From contig NZ_JAUHHC010000001.1 in NCBI RefSeq assembly GCF_030410485.1, positions 682,001 through 746,000 of the forward strand: a stretch of 64,000 bases of DNA. Direction: 5' to 3'. Shown here piece after piece: positions 1 to 8,339 of this stretch. The notes beneath the pieces are model-generated. The model searched no databases and was not told the origin of the DNA. It saw only the letters and a program-made list of their open reading frames with translations. How positions within the stretch are numbered: position 1 is the stretch's first letter; the number at the start of each line of letters is the position of its first letter. Source of the DNA: Roseateles violae. Its GTDB lineage: Bacteria; Pseudomonadota; Gammaproteobacteria; Burkholderiales; Burkholderiaceae_C. The translations under genes were made by a program, and so were the position numbers.

Positions 1-2
1 AG

Positions 3-3000
3 GGCCTGGGCCGCGCGCTGGACTGGCCGGGCGTGATCGCCCAGGCCTCGCCCTGGGTGCAGCAGGTGCGCGCCAACCCGGCGCCGTTCTGGGCGATGGA
101 GTCGCTGCTGCGCGAGTACCCGATCACCAGCGCCGAGGGCCTGGCCCTGATGCGCCTGGCCGAAGCGCTCTTGCGCGTGCCCGATGCGCCGACCGCGATC
201 GCGCTGACGGCCGACCAGCTGGGCCGCGCCGATTTCGACGGCGCCTCGGACGGCCCGCACAAGATGCTGGCCAGCCTGTCGGCCTCGGCGATCGGCCTGT
301 CGAAGAAGTTCCTGCCCGGCGCCGACGAGGAGGGCGGCCTCTTGAAGCGCCTGGGCGCGCAGACGGTCGTGGCCGCCACGGTGCGGGCGATCCAGCTGCT
401 GGGCCGGCAGTTCGTGCTGGGGCGCAATATCGGCGAGGCGATGGGCGAGGCGGCCGGCGCGCGCAAGGTTCAGGGCATGCTGCGCTTCAGCTACGACATG
501 CTGGGCGAGGGCGCCCGCACCGAGGACGATGCACGCCGCTACCACGCCGCCTATGTCGCCGCGATCGAGGCGATCGCCGGCGGCCGCCGTGCCGAGGCGC
601 CCGAGAGCGCCGATGGCATCTCGATCAAGCTCTCCGCGCTGTTCTCGCGCTACGAGGTGCTGCAGCGCGAGCGGGTGTTCGCCGAGCTCCTGCCGCGCGT
701 CTGGCGGCTGATCGAGCTGGCGGCACAAGCCAATATCAATCTGACCATCGACGCCGAGGAGGTGGACCGCCTGGAGCTCTCGCTGGACGTACTGGACGTG
801 CTGGCCCAGCGCATTGCCGGCGCCTATCCGCAGTGGCGCGGCTTCGGCCTGGCGGTGCAGGCCTATCAGACGCGGGCCCTGGCCGTCGTCGACGAGGTCG
901 CTGCGATCGCCCGCAAGCATGGCCTGAAATTCATGGTGCGCCTGGTCAAGGGCGCCTACTGGGACGGCGAGATCAAGCGCGCCCAGGAGCTGGGCCTCGC
1001 CGCCTATCCGGTGTTCACCCACAAGCAGCACACCGACGTGTCCTATCTGGCCTGCGCGCAGCGCCTTATCGCGCATGCCGATGTGATCTACCCGCAGTTC
1101 GCCAGCCACAACGCCGGCACGATCGCGGCGATCGTGCAGATGGCGCGCACGGCCGGCGCCAAGTTCGAGATGCAGCGCCTGCATGGCATGGGCGAGGGCG
1201 TCTACCGCGAGGTGCTGAAGGACGGCAGCATTCCCTGCCGCGTCTACGCCCCGGTCGGCGAGCACCGCGACCTGCTGGCCTATCTGGTGCGCCGCCTGCT
1301 CGAGAACGGCGCCAATTCCTCCTTTGTCCACCAGCTGGCCGATGCCAATGTCGATCTGCCGGAGCTGCTGGGCTCGCCGCTCGCGGAGCTGGCCGACGCC
1401 GGCGCGCTGCCGCTGCCGGCGGCGATCTACCCGGGCCGGCCGAATTCCACCGGCCTGGACCTGACGGCGCCGGCGCAGCGCGTCGCGATCCAGCAGGCGC
1501 TGCAGCGCGCGGTCGTGCAGCCGGTCGCCGAGGCCGATGCCGACGATGTGGCCGCCGCGATGGAGCGGCTGGCCTTCGGCTTCCCGGCCTGGAACGCGCG
1601 GCCGGTGGCCGAGCGCGCGGCGGTGCTGCGCCGCGCCGCCGACGCGCTGGACGCGGCCCTGCCCGAGTTCTGCGCGCTGCTGGTCAAGGAGGCCTACAAG
1701 ACCCAGGCCGATTGCGTCGCCGAGGTGCGCGAGGCGGTCGACTTCCTGCGCTATTACGCCGACCAGGCCGAGCTCGATCCGCAGCTGCGCGGCCGCGGCG
1801 TCTTCGTCTGCATCAGCCCCTGGAACTTCCCGCTGGCGATCTTTGCCGGCCAGGTCGTCGCCGCGCTGGTCGCCGGCAACACGGTGGCCGCCAAGCCGGC
1901 CGAGCAGACGCCCTTCGTGGCGCTGAAGATGGTCGAGCTGCTGCATGCGGCCGGTGTGCCGCAGGACGTGCTGGCGCTGCTGCACGGCCCCGGCGAGACG
2001 GTCGGCGCGGGCCTGGTCGCCCATGCGGCGACGGCCGGCGTCTGCTTCACCGGCTCCACCCAGGTGGCGCAGATCATCAACCGCACGCTGGCCGCCAAGG
2101 ACGGCGCGCCGGTGCCGCTGATCGCCGAGACCGGCGGCATCAACGCGATGATTGTCGACTCGACCGCCCTGCCCGAGCAGGTCGTCGACGCGGTCGTGCA
2201 GAGCGCCTTCCGCTCGGCCGGCCAGCGCTGCTCGGCGCTGCGCCTGCTGTGCGTGCAGGACTCGATCGCCGACGGCCTGATCGAGATGCTCGAGGGCGCG
2301 CTGCAGCAGCTCTGGGTCGGCCGCCCGGCCGATCTGGCCACCGACTGCGGCCCCGTCATCGACGACGAGGCCTTCGCGAACATCGCCGGCCATGTCGAGC
2401 GGCTCAAGCGCGAGGCGAGGCTGATCGCCGAGGCGCCGGTGCACGACGAGCTGCCGCGCCTGGTCCGCCCGGTCGCCTTCGAGCTCCAGCGCATCGAGCA
2501 GCTGGGCGCCGAGATCTTCGGCCCGGTGCTGCACGTGGTGCGCTGGAGCGGCGACGTCGACGCCGTCGTCGAGCGCATCAACGCGCTCGGTTACGGCCTG
2601 ACCCTGGGCATCCAGACCCGCATCGACAGCCGCGCCCAGCGCCTGGCCGACAAGGCGCGCGTCGGCAATGTCTACGTCAACCGCAACATCATCGGCGCCG
2701 TCGTCGGCGTGCAACCGTTCGGCGGCGAGGGCCTCTCGGGCACCGGCCCCAAGGCCGGCGGTCCCAATTACCTGAAGCGTTTCGGCGCCGAGCCGGCCAG
2801 CGCGGCGGGCACGGCCTCCGCAAGCCTGGCGCTGCCGGCCGGCGGCGGCGAGACGCCGCCGGCCACGGTCGATGCGGCCTGGGCCGCGACGCCGCTGATC
2901 GAGCGCATCCAGCTGCTGCGCCGCGCGGCGCCAGCCTTTGCCGCGCTGTGCAGCGAGGCCGAGCGCAGCTTTGCCGAGCAGGAGCTGCCCGGCCCGACCG

Positions 3001-3437
3001 GCGAGAGCAATCGCCTGCGCCTGCATGCGCGCGGTCTGTTCGCCGTCGTCGGCGGCGGCGAGGCCGGCGCGGCCGCGGTGGCCGCCGCGCTGCTGGCCGG
3101 CAACAGCGTGCTCTGGCTGGCCGACGATGCGGCCCAGCGCTGCCCGGCCTTCATCAAGGCCGGCGTGCCGGCGGCGGCGTTGCGCGCCGCGCCGCTGACG
3201 GCGCTGGACGGCCTGCTCGACGCGGCCGGTCTGGCCGGCGTCGCGCTGGCGCAGGGCAACGAGCCGCTGGCCCGTCAGTTGCAGCGCCGGCTGGCACGGC
3301 GCAGCGGCGCCATCCTGCCGCTGATCGCCGCGGCCGGCCAGCCGCGCCAGCTCTACCGTTTCGTTGCCGAACAGACCCTGACCGTCAATACGGCGGCGGC
3401 CGGCGGCAACGCAGCGCTGCTGGCCGGTACTCACTGA
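3..3437 (+). CDS. putA: Bifunctional proline dehydrogenase / L-glutamate-gamma-semialdehyde dehydrogenase PutA, 5' end outside the window
   Basis: PutA oxidises proline to P5C with FAD and then P5C to glutamate with NAD. The reading frame is open from base 3, so the true N-terminus, including any ribbon-helix-helix repressor domain, lies upstream and cannot be judged. The FAD-barrel half shows RLVKGAYWD, YPQFASHNA and LLAYLVRRLLENGANSSFV. The aldehyde dehydrogenase half shows ISPWNFPLAIF, the general base in ETGG, and SAGQRCSALR with the catalytic Cys codon at 2229. The C-terminus ends in the PutA-typical TVNTAAAGGNAALL. Compared from memory with E. coli PutA, the link between the two halves (about 1460-1570) is roughly 30 residues shorter and lacks the segment containing the NPA motif. 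proC, the opposite step from P5C, lies about 0.9 kb downstream. Confidence 0.96.
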   Translation, partial: GLGRALDWPGVIAQASPWVQQVRANPAPFWAMESLLREYPITSAEGLALMRLAEALLRVPDAPTAIALTADQLGRADFDGASDGPHKMLASLSASAIGLSKKFLPGADEEGGLLKRLGAQTVVAATVRAIQLLGRQFVLGRNIGEAMGEAAGARKVQGMLRFSYDMLGEGARTEDDARRYHAAYVAAIEAIAGGRRAEAPESADGISIKLSALFSRYEVLQRERVFAELLPRVWRLIELAAQANINLTIDAEEVDRLELSLDVLDVLAQRIAGAYPQWRGFGLAVQAYQTRALAVVDEVAAIARKHGLKFMVRLVKGAYWDGEIKRAQELGLAAYPVFTHKQHTDVSYLACAQRLIAHADVIYPQFASHNAGTIAAIVQMARTAGAKFEMQRLHGMGEGVYREVLKDGSIPCRVYAPVGEHRDLLAYLVRRLLENGANSSFVHQLADANVDLPELLGSPLAELADAGALPLPAAIYPGRPNSTGLDLTAPAQRVAIQQALQRAVVQPVAEADADDVAAAMERLAFGFPAWNARPVAERAAVLRRAADALDAALPEFCALLVKEAYKTQADCVAEVREAVDFLRYYADQAELDPQLRGRGVFVCISPWNFPLAIFAGQVVAALVAGNTVAAKPAEQTPFVALKMVELLHAAGVPQDVLALLHGPGETVGAGLVAHAATAGVCFTGSTQVAQIINRTLAAKDGAPVPLIAETGGINAMIVDSTALPEQVVDAVVQSAFRSAGQRCSALRLLCVQDSIADGLIEMLEGALQQLWVGRPADLATDCGPVIDDEAFANIAGHVERLKREARLIAEAPVHDELPRLVRPVAFELQRIEQLGAEIFGPVLHVVRWSGDVDAVVERINALGYGLTLGIQTRIDSRAQRLADKARVGNVYVNRNIIGAVVGVQPFGGEGLSGTGPKAGGPNYLKRFGAEPASAAGTASASLALPAGGGETPPATVDAAWAATPLIERIQLLRRAAPAFAALCSEAERSFAEQELPGPTGESNRLRLHARGLFAVVGGGEAGAAAVAAALLAGNSVLWLADDAAQRCPAFIKAGVPAAALRAAPLTALDGLLDAAGLAGVALAQGNEPLARQLQRRLARRSGAILPLIAAAGQPRQLYRFVAEQTLTVNTAAAGGNAALLAGTH

Positions 3438-3563
3438 GGCGGCGGGCTCGGGAAGCAGGCAAGTTGCCAGGCTGGCGGAACGGCCGGTCGCGGATTAGGA
3501 TTCAAGCGCGGCCGGCCCCGCCGGCAGCTCCGAACTCTCAACCGATACGGAGATGGATCGACC

Positions 3564-4169
3564 ATGCCAAGCATCAAGAGCATAAGTCTGAGTCTGGCCC
3601 TCGCGGGCGCGCTGCTGGTCCTTGGAGGATGCGCCAGCGGCCCCGAGGTGCGCGCCAACAGCGACAGCTCGGTCAATTTCTCGCAGTACAAGACCTTCGG
3701 TTATGTGAACCCGCTGGGCACCGACAAGAGCGGCTACCAGAGCATCGTGTCGCAGCAGCTGAAGGCGGCGACGACGCGCGAGCTGCAGGCCCGCGGCCTG
3801 CGCTATGACGAGAGCTCGCCCCAGCTGCTGGTCAACTTCAACGGCCGGCTCAGCGACAAGGTCCATGTGAGCAGCACGCCGACGCCGGTCTATGGCGCTG
3901 GCTACTACGGCTACCGCCGCGGCCTGTACGGCGCCTGGCCGGCCTATGTCGACAACACGACGGTCTACCAGTACAAGGAAGGCACGCTGAACATCGACGT
4001 CGTCGACGCTGCGCGCAAGCAGCTGGTCTGGGAAGGCGTGGTCACCGAGGAGGTCGAGCAGAAGGACATGCAGCAGATCCAGGCCACGCTGGACCGGCTG
4101 GTCGTCGCGGCAATGGCCAAGTTCCCGGTCGCGGCGCCGGCAGCGCCGGCCTCCGCAGCGGCCAAGTGA
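3564..4169 (+). CDS. DUF4136 family lipoprotein
   Basis: A 201-residue outer-membrane or periplasmic lipoprotein of unknown function. The N-terminus is a classic lipoprotein signal: a short charged start, a hydrophobic stretch, and the lipobox LGGC with Cys at residue 23. The body fits the DUF4136 pattern: FSQYKTFGYV near the start, then a series of residues predicted to form strands, and WEGVVTEEV near the end. The C-terminus is an Ala/Pro-rich tail. The start is supported by a GGAG sequence about 9 nt upstream of ATG. It follows putA by about 125 nt on the same strand. A strong hairpin terminator at 4226-4251 ends the transcript before proC, so it is probably its own unit. Confidence 0.85.
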   Translation: MPSIKSISLSLALAGALLVLGGCASGPEVRANSDSSVNFSQYKTFGYVNPLGTDKSGYQSIVSQQLKAATTRELQARGLRYDESSPQLLVNFNGRLSDKVHVSSTPTPVYGAGYYGYRRGLYGAWPAYVDNTTVYQYKEGTLNIDVVDAARKQLVWEGVVTEEVEQKDMQQIQATLDRLVVAAMAKFPVAAPAAPASAAAK

Positions 4170-4225
4170 GCTTGACCATGCTGCGATCGGCGGCCGGCTG
4201 AAACGCCGGCTGCACCAGCAGGACG

Positions 4226-4251
4226 GGGCTGCGATACTTGCAGCCCTTTTT
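4226..4251 (+). terminator. Rho-independent terminator after the DUF4136 gene
   Basis: A perfect 7-bp stem, GGGCTGC (4226-4232) with GCAGCCC (4240-4246), encloses the 7-nt loop GATACTT and is followed at once by five T residues. It lies 57 nt after the lipoprotein stop codon and 40 nt before the proC start, so it should separate the two transcripts. Confidence 0.85.
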
Positions 4252-4290
4252 CTTGTCCGACACCTTCTTCACCAGCACCCGAACCGGCCC

Positions 4291-5106
4291 ATGAGTTCAA
4301 GCATCGCATTCATCGGCGGCGGCAATATGGCCAGCGCCATCCTCGGCGGCCTTTTGCGCGCCGGCCGTCCGGTCGGGTCGCTGCAGGTCGTCGAACCGTT
4401 CGAGGCGCAGCGCGAGCGCCTGGCCCAGCAGTTCCCGGGCCTGCGCTGCCTGGCCGGCGCCGAGGCGAGCCTCGCGCAGGCGGGGCTGGTGGTCTGGGCG
4501 GTCAAGCCGCAGCTGTTTGCCGAGGCCGCCGCGCCCTGCGCCGGCCTTGTGGGCGGCGCGCTGCAGCTGTCGGTGATGGCCGGCATCCGCAGCACCGCCA
4601 TCGTGCGCGCCACGGGCAGCGAGCGCGTCGTGCGCGCGATGCCCAACACGCCGGCGCTGATCGGCCGGGGCATTGCGGGCCTGTACGCGCGCGCGGCCGT
4701 CTCGCCGGCCGACCGCGTGGAGGTGGAGGCGGTGCTGGCGCCCACCGGCGCGACGCTGTGGGTCGAGGGCGAGGACGATCTGGACGCCGTGACCGCGCTG
4801 TCCGGCTCCGGCCCGGCCTATTTCTTCTACGTCGTCGAGGCGATGATGACGGCCGCCCAGCAGATGGGCCTCAGCGCCGAGCAAGGCCGGCGCCTGGCGC
4901 TGGCCACCTGCGGCGGCGCAGCGGCTCTGGGCCTGCAGTCCGAGGACTCGCCGACGCTGTTGCGCGAGAAGGTCACCTCCAAGGGCGGCACCACGCACGC
5001 CGCCATCAGCAGCCTGCAGGCCGAGGGCGTCGGCGAGGCGATCCAGCGCGCCGTGCTGGCCGCGCAGCGCCGCGCCCGCGAACTGGGCGACGAGTTCGGC
5101 AACTGA
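4291..5106 (+). CDS. proC: Pyrroline-5-carboxylate reductase
   Basis: This enzyme reduces P5C to L-proline with NAD(P)H, the last step of proline synthesis in the cytosol. The 271-residue length is normal for the family. The N-terminal Rossmann fold opens with IAFIGGGNMASAILGG. The middle carries the family sequence MPNTPALIGRGIAGL. The dimerisation domain contains ALSGSGPAYFFYVVEAM, and the C-terminal signature is LREKVTSKGGTTHAAI. The gene sits between a terminator and the first copy of the structured repeat, which begins 5 nt after its stop codon. Its neighbour putA degrades proline through the same intermediate. Confidence 0.97.
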   Translation: MSSSIAFIGGGNMASAILGGLLRAGRPVGSLQVVEPFEAQRERLAQQFPGLRCLAGAEASLAQAGLVVWAVKPQLFAEAAAPCAGLVGGALQLSVMAGIRSTAIVRATGSERVVRAMPNTPALIGRGIAGLYARAAVSPADRVEVEAVLAPTGATLWVEGEDDLDAVTALSGSGPAYFFYVVEAMMTAAQQMGLSAEQGRRLALATCGGAAALGLQSEDSPTLLREKVTSKGGTTHAAISSLQAEGVGEAIQRAVLAAQRRARELGDEFGN

Positions 5107-5111
5107 GGTGG

Positions 5112-5236
5112 AGCCCCTCGTCCAAGGAGTACCTTGGCCGGTCCCCCGAGGGGACGGCGATGCGTGCGGCGTCGAGCCGCACGCACATCGCCGGAGCGAG
5201 CGGCTTGGGAGCGGCCAGGCGCTCGCTCGCAAGTAG
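5112..5236 (+). repeat. Structured intergenic repeat, copy A
   Basis: Copy A of an element also present at 27151-27275. Bases 5112-5162 match copy B at all but about one position. Hairpins in order: CCAAGG/CCTTGG with loop AGTA (5122-5137); GTCCCC/GGGGAC with a 3-nt loop (5141-5155); GGCGATG/CATCGCC (5156-5162 with 5186-5192) extended by CGTGCGGC/GCCGCACG (5163-5170 with 5176-5183), with a 2-nt bulge; and GAGCGAGCG/CGCTCGCTC (5194-5202 with 5220-5228). The core GGCTTGGGAGCGGCC inside the last hairpin is shared by both copies. The third and fourth hairpins differ in sequence between copies yet still pair. It may be a REP-like DNA repeat or a transcribed 3'-UTR structure; it shows no open coding signal. 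Confidence 0.8.
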
Positions 5237-5248
5237 GCCGGCTGTTTG

Positions 5249-5782
5249 ATGGGCATATCGAGCCGCGACAGCTTGCGCGACTGGTTGCGCGCGCCCGGTT
5301 CGCTGAGCCGGCGCCTGGCCGCGCTGGGCGAGCGCTACGAGGTGCAGCTGCTGCGTCAACAGGTCAGCCCGCTGCGCCATGCCGAACGGCGCGCGCTGGG
5401 CATGCCGCGGCGCGGCTGCACGGTCGTGCGCGAGGTGATCCTGCGCGTCGACGGTCGGCCGCTGGTCTGGGCGCGCTCCTCCTTGCACCAGAGCGCGCTG
5501 GCCGGGCCCTGGCGCGCGCTGAAGGGCCTGGGCAGCAAGCCGCTGGGCCATCTGCTCTATGCCGATCCGCGCGTCGCGCGCAGCGAGCTGCAGCCGCGCC
5601 GCCTGGCCCGCCACGGCCATACGCGGCGGCAGATGTGCAAGCAATGGCGGGCCGCCACCGGCGCGCCGGCCTCCGCGCAGATGCTGTGGTCGCGCAACTC
5701 GGTATTCAGCCGGGGCGGCGCGCAGCTGCGCGTGATGGAGCTGTTCGCGCCCGAGCTGGCGCACTTCAAAGCCCGGCGCTGA
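5249..5782 (+). CDS. ubiC: Chorismate lyase UbiC
   Basis: UbiC splits chorismate into 4-hydroxybenzoate and pyruvate, the first committed step of ubiquinone synthesis; ubiA, the next enzyme, is at 24.6 kb. The protein is 177 residues, close to the family norm. Recognisable parts are DWLRAPGSLSRRL near the N-terminus, VVREVILRVDGRPLVWARS with the substrate-binding Arg, LGSKPLGHLL, and the C-terminal MELFAPELA carrying the catalytic-site Glu. ATG at 5249 is preferred over the overlapping TTG at 5246; there is no strong ribosome site because the tail of repeat copy A lies just upstream. Confidence 0.9.
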   Translation: MGISSRDSLRDWLRAPGSLSRRLAALGERYEVQLLRQQVSPLRHAERRALGMPRRGCTVVREVILRVDGRPLVWARSSLHQSALAGPWRALKGLGSKPLGHLLYADPRVARSELQPRRLARHGHTRRQMCKQWRAATGAPASAQMLWSRNSVFSRGGAQLRVMELFAPELAHFKARR

Positions 5783-5844
5783 GCAGGGTTTCGGCCGGCG
5801 GCCGCATGATGAACAGAACCGCCCGAGCAAGGAGGGACCTAGCG

Positions 5845-6429
5845 ATGCTGCCGAAGAATATCGACCGCCGCCATTTGCTTGTTGCCGGCCTCGCCGCGCC
5901 CTGGCTCAGCGCCGCGGCCCAGCCGGCGCCCGATGCGCAGGCCTTGCTGCAAGCCGGCGGCGTGGTGCTGGCGCTGCGCCATGCGCTGGCGCCGGGCACG
6001 CAGGACCCGCCGAACTTCCGCCTCGGCGATTGCGGCACGCAGCGCAATCTGAACGAGGAGGGCCGGGCGCAGGCGCGCCGCCTGGGCGCCTGGCTGGCCG
6101 AGCGCGGCCTGCACCCGGCGCGCGTTCGTTCCAGCCCCTGGTGCCGCTGCCTGGAGACCGCGCGCCTGGCCTTTGGCGAGGCCGAGCCCTGGCCGGCGCT
6201 CGGATCGCCGCGCGCCGGCAGCGACAGCGCCAATGCCGCCGCGCTGATCCAGCTACGCGGCGCGCTGAGCGAGGCCGCCGCCCACCCCGGTCGCTTCGAG
6301 GCCTGGGTCACCCATATGTTCGTGCTGAGCGCGCTGCTGAACGTTGGCACCGCCGCCGGCGAAGGCCTTGTGCTGGGCCTAGGCGCCGACGGCGCGCCGC
6401 GGCTTCTGGGGCGGCTGCTGGTCGCCTGA
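5845..6429 (+). CDS. Exported histidine phosphatase family protein
   Basis: A 194-residue member of the phosphoglycerate-mutase-like histidine phosphatase superfamily. The start is set by GGAGGG at 5831-5836, 8 nt before ATG. The N-terminus has a twin-Arg-like signal (RRHLLVAGLAAPWLSAAA), so the mature protein is probably periplasmic. The catalytic loop is LRHALAPG, where the family usually has RHG. The second Arg lies in VRSSPWCRCLETA and the second catalytic His in VTHMFVLSALL. The natural substrate is unknown. The change from Gly to Ala after the catalytic His is also seen in other members and does not by itself imply loss of activity. Confidence 0.8.
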   Translation: MLPKNIDRRHLLVAGLAAPWLSAAAQPAPDAQALLQAGGVVLALRHALAPGTQDPPNFRLGDCGTQRNLNEEGRAQARRLGAWLAERGLHPARVRSSPWCRCLETARLAFGEAEPWPALGSPRAGSDSANAAALIQLRGALSEAAAHPGRFEAWVTHMFVLSALLNVGTAAGEGLVLGLGADGAPRLLGRLLVA

Positions 6430-6505
6430 GCGGGTGGCCGCCAAGCTGACGGCAGGATTTGCGTGGTGGCGGTGGAACTGAGCGTTAGCGAAGCGAGGGC
6501 TCGGA

Positions 6506-6940
6506 CTAGCGGGGCGGAAAGTCCTCATAGGATTTCGGCAGATAACCCCAGATGCGCACGACATCCTCGCGCCGCTCGAACTCGAAACCGATCTGTTCCA
6601 GCACCGGCAGGATTTCCGGACCGTGGTCGATGGTCGTTGCTGGCAAGAGATGGCCCAGGAAGGGGCCGTCCTCGAGCAGGCCGATATCGAACCATTCCAC
6701 CGTTTCAAAAGGGAAGGGCAGATGGGCAAACCATTCGCTGTCCCAGCCCGAAACAAAGCCCGTCACCGACTTGGATCGATAGGAGGGGCGCCAGTCCTCG
6801 AGCGAGCGGAAGTGGCTGATGAGTTCGTTCCAGCGGGTGTTGTTCGAGGCGCTCGCCAGATTGCGGGCCCTCACCGCCGCCCGCGTCTTCGCGCGCAGGC
6901 GCTCATCGTTGCCGGCGTCTGCCATCGCTAAGTCGCTCAC
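6506..6940 (-). CDS. DUF6678-like protein of unknown function
   Basis: A 144-residue cytosolic protein. The start is GTG at 6940, chosen because AGGGAGAG lies about 6 nt upstream; an internal ATG at 6925 is possible. After a charged N-terminus, the conserved-looking body reads NNTRWNELISHFRSL, then GWDSEWFAHLPFP, VEWFDIG and RIWGYLPKSYEDFPP. Aromatic residues are abundant. The pattern resembles the uncharacterised DUF6678 family, assigned from memory. Proteins of this kind sometimes sit with polymorphic-toxin immunity genes, but no toxin gene is adjacent here. It diverges from the HPP-CBS gene. Confidence 0.65.
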   Translation of the reverse strand: MSDLAMADAGNDERLRAKTRAAVRARNLASASNNTRWNELISHFRSLEDWRPSYRSKSVTGFVSGWDSEWFAHLPFPFETVEWFDIGLLEDGPFLGHLLPATTIDHGPEILPVLEQIGFEFERREDVVRIWGYLPKSYEDFPPR

Positions 6941-7042
6941 GCTTGCTCTCCCTATCTCGAGTTCCGCCCAGGGCGGGCTCGCAGTTTGGCATCTGCGGGT
7001 CATGCCGCTGATCGTATTTGGCCCGCTGGGGCCCGGGCGACA

Positions 7043-8245
7043 ATGAGCGCTTTGCGCCCTCGCGCCAGCGCCCATTCTTTCACCCGCATGTCCGTCCCGC
7101 CTCCCATCAGATCCGAAGCCGCCTGGTCCTTGCGGACCTGGCTGCACGCGCTGCGGCCGGCGCCGATGGCCGTCAATGCGCGCGAACGCTGGCGGGTCGT
7201 GCTGGGCGCGGGCCTGGGCCTGCTGCTGACCGGCCTGCTGGCGCGCTGGCTGGCCGGCGGGCCGCCGCAGGCGCTGTGGCTGGTGGCGCCGCTGGGGGCC
7301 TCGGCCGTGCTGGTCTTCGGCGTGCCGGCCAGCCCGCTGGCGCAGCCCTGGGCGGTGGTCGGCGGCAATACGCTGTCGGCCCTGGTCGGCATTGCCTGCG
7401 TGCACCTGCTCGGCTCGACGGCGCCGGCCGCGGCCCTGGCCGTCGCGGGGGCGATCGCCCTGATGTTCGCGCTGCGTTGCCTGCATCCGCCCGGCGGCGC
7501 GGCGGCGCTGCTGATGGTGATCGCCGGCACGCTGGACTGGCGCTTCGCGCTGTTTCCGGTGCTGCTCGATTCGCTGCTGCTGGCGCTGGCCGGCATCGCC
7601 TACAACAACGCGACCGGGCGCCGCTATCCGCATGTGCAAGTCGCGCCGGCGCCGGCCGCCGCGGACCAGATGCCGCTGTTCGGCGAGGCCGAGCTGGACG
7701 CGGTGCTGGCCCGCTACAACCAGGTGCTGGACCTGCCACGCGACGACCTCAGCCATCTGCTGCACGAGGCGGAGCTGCTGGCCTATCAGCGCCGCTTCGG
7801 CGCCCTGCGCTGCGCCGACGTCATGTCGCGCGAGCCGAAGACGGTCGAGTTCGGCACGCCCCTGCAGGAGGCCTGGGCGCTGCTGCAGCGGCACCACATC
7901 AAGGCGCTGCCGGTGGTCGACCGCGCGCGCCGCGTGACCGGCATCGTCACCCTGGCCGACTTCATGCGAGCCGCCTCGAGCGAGCGGCACGAGGGCCTCG
8001 TCGGGCGCCTGCGCGAGCTGGTCCGGCCCAGCGGCCTGAGCCACGGCGACAAGCCCGAGGTGGTCGGCCAGATCATGAGCAAGCAGGTGCGCGTGGCCAG
8101 CGCCGAGCGGCCGATCGCCGAGCTGGTGCCGCTGTTTGCCGCCACCGGCCACCACCATATTCCCATCGTCGGCGAGGAGGCGCGGCTGGTCGGCATCCTG
8201 ACCCAATCGGACCTGGTGGCGGCGCTCAGCCGGGCCCCGGTTTGA
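7043..8245 (+). CDS. HPP family membrane protein with two CBS domains
   Basis: About 400 residues. The N-terminal half is an HPP domain with four hydrophobic segments, including LVVLGAGLGLLLTGLLAR-like and APLGASAVLVFGVP sequence, and the diagnostic LHPPGGAAALL. The C-terminal half holds two CBS domains, VMSREPKTVEFGTPLQEA followed by IKALPVVDRARRVTGIV, and IMSKQVRVASAERPI followed by HHIPIVGEEARLVGIL. CBS pairs bind adenine nucleotides. HPP proteins have been linked to nitrite transport in plastids and cyanobacteria, but the bacterial substrate is not established. ATG at 7043 is taken as start; ATG at 7088 is an alternative and neither has a strong ribosome site. Confidence 0.88.
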   Translation: MSALRPRASAHSFTRMSVPPPIRSEAAWSLRTWLHALRPAPMAVNARERWRVVLGAGLGLLLTGLLARWLAGGPPQALWLVAPLGASAVLVFGVPASPLAQPWAVVGGNTLSALVGIACVHLLGSTAPAAALAVAGAIALMFALRCLHPPGGAAALLMVIAGTLDWRFALFPVLLDSLLLALAGIAYNNATGRRYPHVQVAPAPAAADQMPLFGEAELDAVLARYNQVLDLPRDDLSHLLHEAELLAYQRRFGALRCADVMSREPKTVEFGTPLQEAWALLQRHHIKALPVVDRARRVTGIVTLADFMRAASSERHEGLVGRLRELVRPSGLSHGDKPEVVGQIMSKQVRVASAERPIAELVPLFAATGHHHIPIVGEEARLVGILTQSDLVAALSRAPV

Positions 8246-8339
8246 GGGGCGCAAGGCGCGCCCCCGGCTCGCCGCCGCGTTAGCAAATTGTCTCTACACT
8301 AGCGTGACAGGGAGGTTCATCAGACATCTGAGGAATCTC

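Noticed and set aside
833-3808. Very long open frame overlapping putA in another phase
   Set aside because: It is an Arg/Gly/Ala-rich shadow frame produced by high GC content, with no domain; putA in the true frame has complete motifs.
5134-5844. Upstream extension of the histidine phosphatase frame through the repeat and ubiC
   Set aside because: The extension runs through non-coding repeat copy A and across ubiC in another frame; a strong ribosome site supports the start at 5845.
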